This document shows positions 61,010 to 64,000 of a stretch of DNA of 64,000 bases, piece by piece (positions within the stretch are counted from its first letter, which is position 1; each line of letters begins with the position of its first letter). The position numbers and the translations under genes were made by a program. Source of the stretch: Aedoeadaptatus nemausensis. Lineage in GTDB: Bacteria > Bacillota > Clostridia > Tissierellales > Peptoniphilaceae. Location: positions 62,001 to 126,000 of the forward strand of contig NZ_CAIJCS010000026.1 in assembly GCF_903819165.1 (NCBI RefSeq), given 5' to 3'. The notes beneath the pieces were generated by a model, which did not search any database, was not told where the DNA came from, and saw nothing but the letters and a program-made list of their open reading frames with translations.

Positions 61010-61864
61010 CTATTCTCCTTCCAGTAAGCGGATCATATCGTCGTATGGGCGATCCGGATGTTTATCTCTTGCAATGTCTACGAGAATCTTCGCCGCCGCT
61101 ACATAAAGCTCCCGCCTCTTTTCATCGTCTTTTAACGAATCCAGATGGCGTTCGATTGTAGAAGCGTCCCCTCGTTCCACGGGGCCCGTCAAAGCTTTTT
61201 CCGCGCCTTTTTCTAGAAAAGACGCCAGATTTTTTTCTGCCAGGGGCGCCAAGGCCTCCCGCGCCTCCTTTTCTTCAAAGCCGATTTCCGTCATTAAATC
61301 CACCGCCACTTTCCCAAGGGCGATAACGGAATTGCTGATAAGAGAAGTAGCCAGATGGTAGCGCGCTTTATCTCCGGAGATAATCTTGTAGCGAAGCTTA
61401 TGGTACTCCAAAACATCGCTCAAAATCTCCACTGCCTCGGGATCCCCCTCTAAAGTAAAAAACGCACCATCAAGTGACTTGTAGCCCTCTTCCCTACTGG
61501 AGATGGCCAGCATAGGGTGAAGGGAGGCTGCGTAAACGTCCTTGGTAGTACGATCGAAGAATAGTGAAGACGATAAACTGCCCGCCGTATGGCAGACGAT
61601 TTTATCGTGAATATTTAATTGTAAAAGTTGCCGCCAAATTTTTTCAATGGCATCGTCGGGCGCGGCGATAAGAACGACGTCGTTATCTTCCACGAGCTCT
61701 TCCGGTGTCTTGTAAACCTTCGACCCGGTACGCTCTGCGCCGTAGGCGGCGCTTGTCTCCGTTTTACTGTAAAAACCCCCGATGCGGAGAGGGCCTTCCG
61801 AGAACAAGCCAATGCCGAAACTGACGCCGACTTTCCCGGCGCCGATAATTCCAACTGATTTCAT
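61010..61864 (-). CDS. DUF2520 Rossmann-fold oxidoreductase of the pan operon
   Basis: The 284-residue protein starts [20 protein letters not shown] (NADP-type GxGxxG), continues with an F420-oxidoreductase-like segment, SLHPMLAIS, and a C-terminal all-helical DUF2520 domain. I chose the ATG after GAGGTGATAACC. Because it is the first gene of a transcript with panB and panC, it may be the ketopantoate reductase step (PanE-like) or a related function; that is an inference from position. Confidence 0.85.
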   Translation of the reverse strand: MKSVGIIGAGKVGVSFGIGLFSEGPLRIGGFYSKTETSAAYGAERTGSKVYKTPEELVEDNDVVLIAAPDDAIEKIWRQLLQLNIHDKIVCHTAGSLSSSLFFDRTTKDVYAASLHPMLAISSREEGYKSLDGAFFTLEGDPEAVEILSDVLEYHKLRYKIISGDKARYHLATSLISNSVIALGKVAVDLMTEIGFEEKEAREALAPLAEKNLASFLEKGAEKALTGPVERGDASTIERHLDSLKDDEKRRELYVAAAKILVDIARDKHPDRPYDDMIRLLEGE

Positions 61865-62426
61865 GGTTATCACCTCTTTCGAGTGCAATACGCATTCATC
61901 GCATCGTATTTAAATGTAAAAAGTGTATAGTTTCCTTCGAATACTACCATTGCCATTGTAATAGCAAATATTTAAATTGACAAGTTCATTTTCCTATAAG
62001 CGTAGTTTTAAGCACTCTAACATTGCATGGAAAAATTATATCCTTTAATAAAATTAACTTCTCTATTTAAAGATTTCCAACGATAGCCTCCCTTTTCGAC
62101 AGAAAACGGCATACTTAAGCAGTTTAACTTCTACCAAAAGAACCGGAATATTAAGAAAGAAAACCATCACATTTAAAAAAATCTTCTTTTTGAAACACCT
62201 CGGGACTTGAACCGGCGGATAATTTCCACTGCTCCTATATAAGAGGATTGCCGACTATTACTGCTTTTCATTATTCAAACCGTTTACTGTTCCTTTTTCT
62301 ATAGCTCATTTAATGAAACTTAGCTTCGATCATTTGTAACAGAGTTTTTCTGCAATCAAAAACCCGACGCGCACCAATTTCAAAGGCTCGCCGGGTTAAT
62401 TGTTCTTTTTAAATATTATTTTTCTT
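61865..62426. other. Intergenic region, 562 bp
   Basis: This AT-rich segment lies between the pan operon start and the end of mgtC. It contains the mgtC terminator at its right end and probably the pan promoter at its left. I see no tRNA, no long open frame and no repeat; the base composition falls toward that of the accessory genes to the right. Confidence 0.55.
62358..62397 (-). terminator. Terminator of mgtC-like gene
   Basis: The arms AACCCGACGCGC and GCTCGCCGGGTT pair at 10 of 12 positions, and T residues follow on the minus strand. Confidence 0.75.
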
Positions 62427-63098
62427 CTAATCTTCTTTGTCGTTTAATTTTACCGATTCCAAATGATAGTCAGCTTTTAATTTCTCAAAAAAACTTTCGA
62501 TATTATAGTTCTCATGAAATGATAAGGTCGATTCAATCATTGATTTATTCTCTGCCTCTTCATCGAGGATATCCAGTTCTCTTATTTCTATTCCCTCATC
62601 TGAGGTAATTTCCAGAAACTCATCCTTCTCGAAATTAGGCGTATCGAATACCATTATATAAGATTTTGTCATCTTCTTATTTATCAGATCGCTAACTTCC
62701 TTTAAGGAGATCAGAGTTATAAGACAAGTTACCGTTGCAAGGACCGCTCCTTTGTAATATCCGATTCCTACGGCAAGACCAATTCCTGCAGACAGCCATA
62801 AAGTTGCAGCTGTGGTAAGCCCCGAAACCCCATTCTTTTTTTGGAGTATAGTGCCTGCACCTAAAAAACCGATTCCGCTTACAACTTGCCCTACAAGCCT
62901 TGTCGGCTCCCAATTGTCGGCGTCTGCCAGTTCACTTGCTCCATCGATTGCTATAAGCATAATTAAACACGCACCGACACTCACGATAATATGCGTTCTG
63001 AAACCGGCCGCTCTGTTTTTCTTCTCCCTTTCAATGCCGATAAGGGATCCTAAAAAGGCTGCAATAAATATTCTGGCCGCCACTAAAAAGATATCCAC
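62427..63098 (-). CDS. MgtC/SapB-family membrane protein
   Basis: The 223-residue protein has four to five helices with the MgtC hallmark SLIGIEREKKNRAAGFRTHIIVSVGACL and GIGFLGAGTILQ, then a cytosolic ACT-like tail (about 150-223). MgtC proteins aid survival at low magnesium and in acid and inhibit F-type ATPase in pathogens; SapB relatives may have other roles. It is monocistronic. The start follows AGGAGG. Confidence 0.93.
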   Translation of the reverse strand: MDIFLVAARIFIAAFLGSLIGIEREKKNRAAGFRTHIIVSVGACLIMLIAIDGASELADADNWEPTRLVGQVVSGIGFLGAGTILQKKNGVSGLTTAATLWLSAGIGLAVGIGYYKGAVLATVTCLITLISLKEVSDLINKKMTKSYIMVFDTPNFEKDEFLEITSDEGIEIRELDILDEEAENKSMIESTLSFHENYNIESFFEKLKADYHLESVKLNDKED

Positions 63099-63360
63099 TT
63101 TTTCCTCCTCATATAATGCTCGATCATTCTTCCAAAAGAATCAAAGTATAGGATACAACATTCGGTTTTCTTTAGATTAGTTTCTAATTTTAATTCAGGC
63201 AACTCTTACTTTTGAAGAAGAGCGATCGCCTCGCAGTGAAACGAGTGAACACTAAGTATGTCATGTGAACCTGTCTGTATGTGGAAACATGTCTATAAAC
63301 CTTTTAACGATAGCATCAGCTTAAAGTTAAAAAGTATTGTCTCGACAAACTGGGATTTAT

Positions 63361-63591
63361 TTACTTTATTATAATTTCGCAAATGCCAATTAAAGCTGTT
63401 ACAATTCCCAATACAAATTCTACTAATACAGCTTTCTTAGCATATAATTCTATTTTTCTTCCTACTTTATAAGCATCTTCAAAACCATTGATTAAATTAT
63501 ATCTCTTTTGAAAATAAATCTTATATCCAAAAAGAGTAAATGCAATTCCGATCGTTATTAGCATAATCCTTAATAAAGTCATTAAGTACAC
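63361..63591 (-). CDS. Small membrane protein, unknown
   Basis: The 76-residue protein has two hydrophobic helices (about 5-25 and 52-74) joined by a basic loop (KIYFQKRYNLINGFEDAYKVGRK). It resembles DUF3784-type small membrane proteins in layout only. It lies 22 bp after the GNAT gene on the same strand, so the two are probably co-transcribed. Confidence 0.6.
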   Translation of the reverse strand: MYLMTLLRIMLITIGIAFTLFGYKIYFQKRYNLINGFEDAYKVGRKIELYAKKAVLVEFVLGIVTALIGICEIIIK

Positions 63592-63613
63592 ATCTAACCT
63601 GAATTCAAATATG

Positions 63614-64000
63614 TTAACGAAGTTCTAGTCTCATCAAAATCAATTCTTGGTAATCTGATTTTCGAGAAACAAATCCTCTCGGGTTTCTTCCGTACTCAAC
63701 AAAGGCCATCTTTTCATATAAAGCAATCTCATTTCTATTATCTGCAACGACCTCTAACTCCAGCTGGCGAAATCCTGCTTTTTTTGCACATTTTATGCTC
63801 GCTGCCGTAAGCGCACTGCCGATACCGAGTCGCCAAAAGTCTTTCTCAATACTGACTCCTACTTCTGCTCGGTGGCTTATTTTCTCACTTGCTCCAATTG
63901 CACTTACACCTGCAAGGCCTACAATCACATCTGCAACAACAGCACAAAGTTCGATCTCGTCAGCGCTTTCCTCCTTTTGACGCAGAAAGCTCTTTTCTTC
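63614..64000 (-). CDS. GNAT-family acetyltransferase (5' end beyond the window)
   Basis: The frame is open to the right edge, so the N-terminus is missing. The visible 128 residues include the acetyl-CoA loop DFWRLGIGSALTAASIKCAKKAGFRQLELEVVADNRNEIALYEKMAF, with the R/Q-x-x-G-x-G/A pattern as WRLGIGS. Substrate unknown. The downstream neighbour is a small membrane protein. Confidence 0.88.
   Translation of the reverse strand, partial: EEKSFLRQKEESADEIELCAVVADVIVGLAGVSAIGASEKISHRAEVGVSIEKDFWRLGIGSALTAASIKCAKKAGFRQLELEVVADNRNEIALYEKMAFVEYGRNPRGFVSRKSDYQELILMRLELR

Noticed and set aside
1-64000. CRISPR array
   Set aside because: No series of short regular direct repeats with unique spacers was seen.

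Overview
The window looks like a chromosome segment of an anaerobic, amino-acid-fermenting Firmicute, most probably of the Tissierellia/Peptoniphilaceae type. I infer this from the D-proline reductase (prd) genes, the selenocysteine genes selA and selB, an S-layer-homology surface protein, gene pairs typical of low-GC Gram-positives (tsaC-ywlE-rpiB-upp, DUF896, ECF transporters), tRNA genes with encoded CCA, and strong Shine-Dalgarno sites. The genus cannot be fixed from sequence alone.

Layout. 1-14.3 kb is a Stickland-type proline reductase region. It holds a second, edge-truncated PrdA proprotein, a free-standing PrdA N-terminal domain gene, a divergent LysR-selA-selB operon ending in a 33-codon membrane peptide, and the prd genes themselves (prdC-prdE, then prdA-orf-prdB-prdE/D fusion). 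PrdB carries Cys where characterised enzymes carry selenocysteine, and the PrdE and PrdD modules are fused in an order circularly permuted relative to PrdA. 14.3-20.3 kb holds a MATE exporter and an ABC transporter with a very large coiled-coil FtsX permease. 20.5-31.9 kb is dominated by a probable Fur-controlled iron/haem acquisition region: TetR regulator, two exporter-fold ABC half-transporters, an ECF transporter (S, T and double ATPase), a divergently unrelated but equally Fur-boxed S-layer/FMN-binding surface protein, a YdjY-like lipoprotein, and a cell-wall 3D/G5 protein.

32-38.4 kb is housekeeping: Nudix, patatin, MscL, dCMP deaminase, RNase H, larC-larE nickel-cofactor genes and phosphotransacetylase. 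38.5-41.4 kb is an AT-rich pocket between two tRNA-Pro genes and one tRNA-Arg gene. It contains seven small HicB-like antitoxin genes without any recognisable HicA toxin, plus a 325-bp direct repeat. 41.4-53.3 kb holds cell-wall genes (D,D-carboxypeptidase, UDP-GlcNAc epimerase, WecA/TagO-type transferase), the tsaC-ywlE-rpiB-upp operon, uracil-DNA glycosylase, and a trkA-trkH-trkA-like potassium operon. 53.3-59.3 kb has small enzymes, TadA, DppA, a HAD phosphatase, VanZ and a zinc-ribbon/TPR membrane protein. 59.3-61.9 kb is a pantothenate operon (DUF2520 protein-panB-panC). The last 2 kb is AT-rich with MgtC, a small membrane protein and an edge-truncated acetyltransferase.

Functionally, the prd genes would reduce D-proline to 5-aminovalerate as an electron sink. 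PrdC probably feeds electrons, and pta connects acetyl-CoA to acetyl phosphate. The most unusual content is the remodelled prd gene set, the Fur-boxed flavin/haem surface system and the orphan HicB array.
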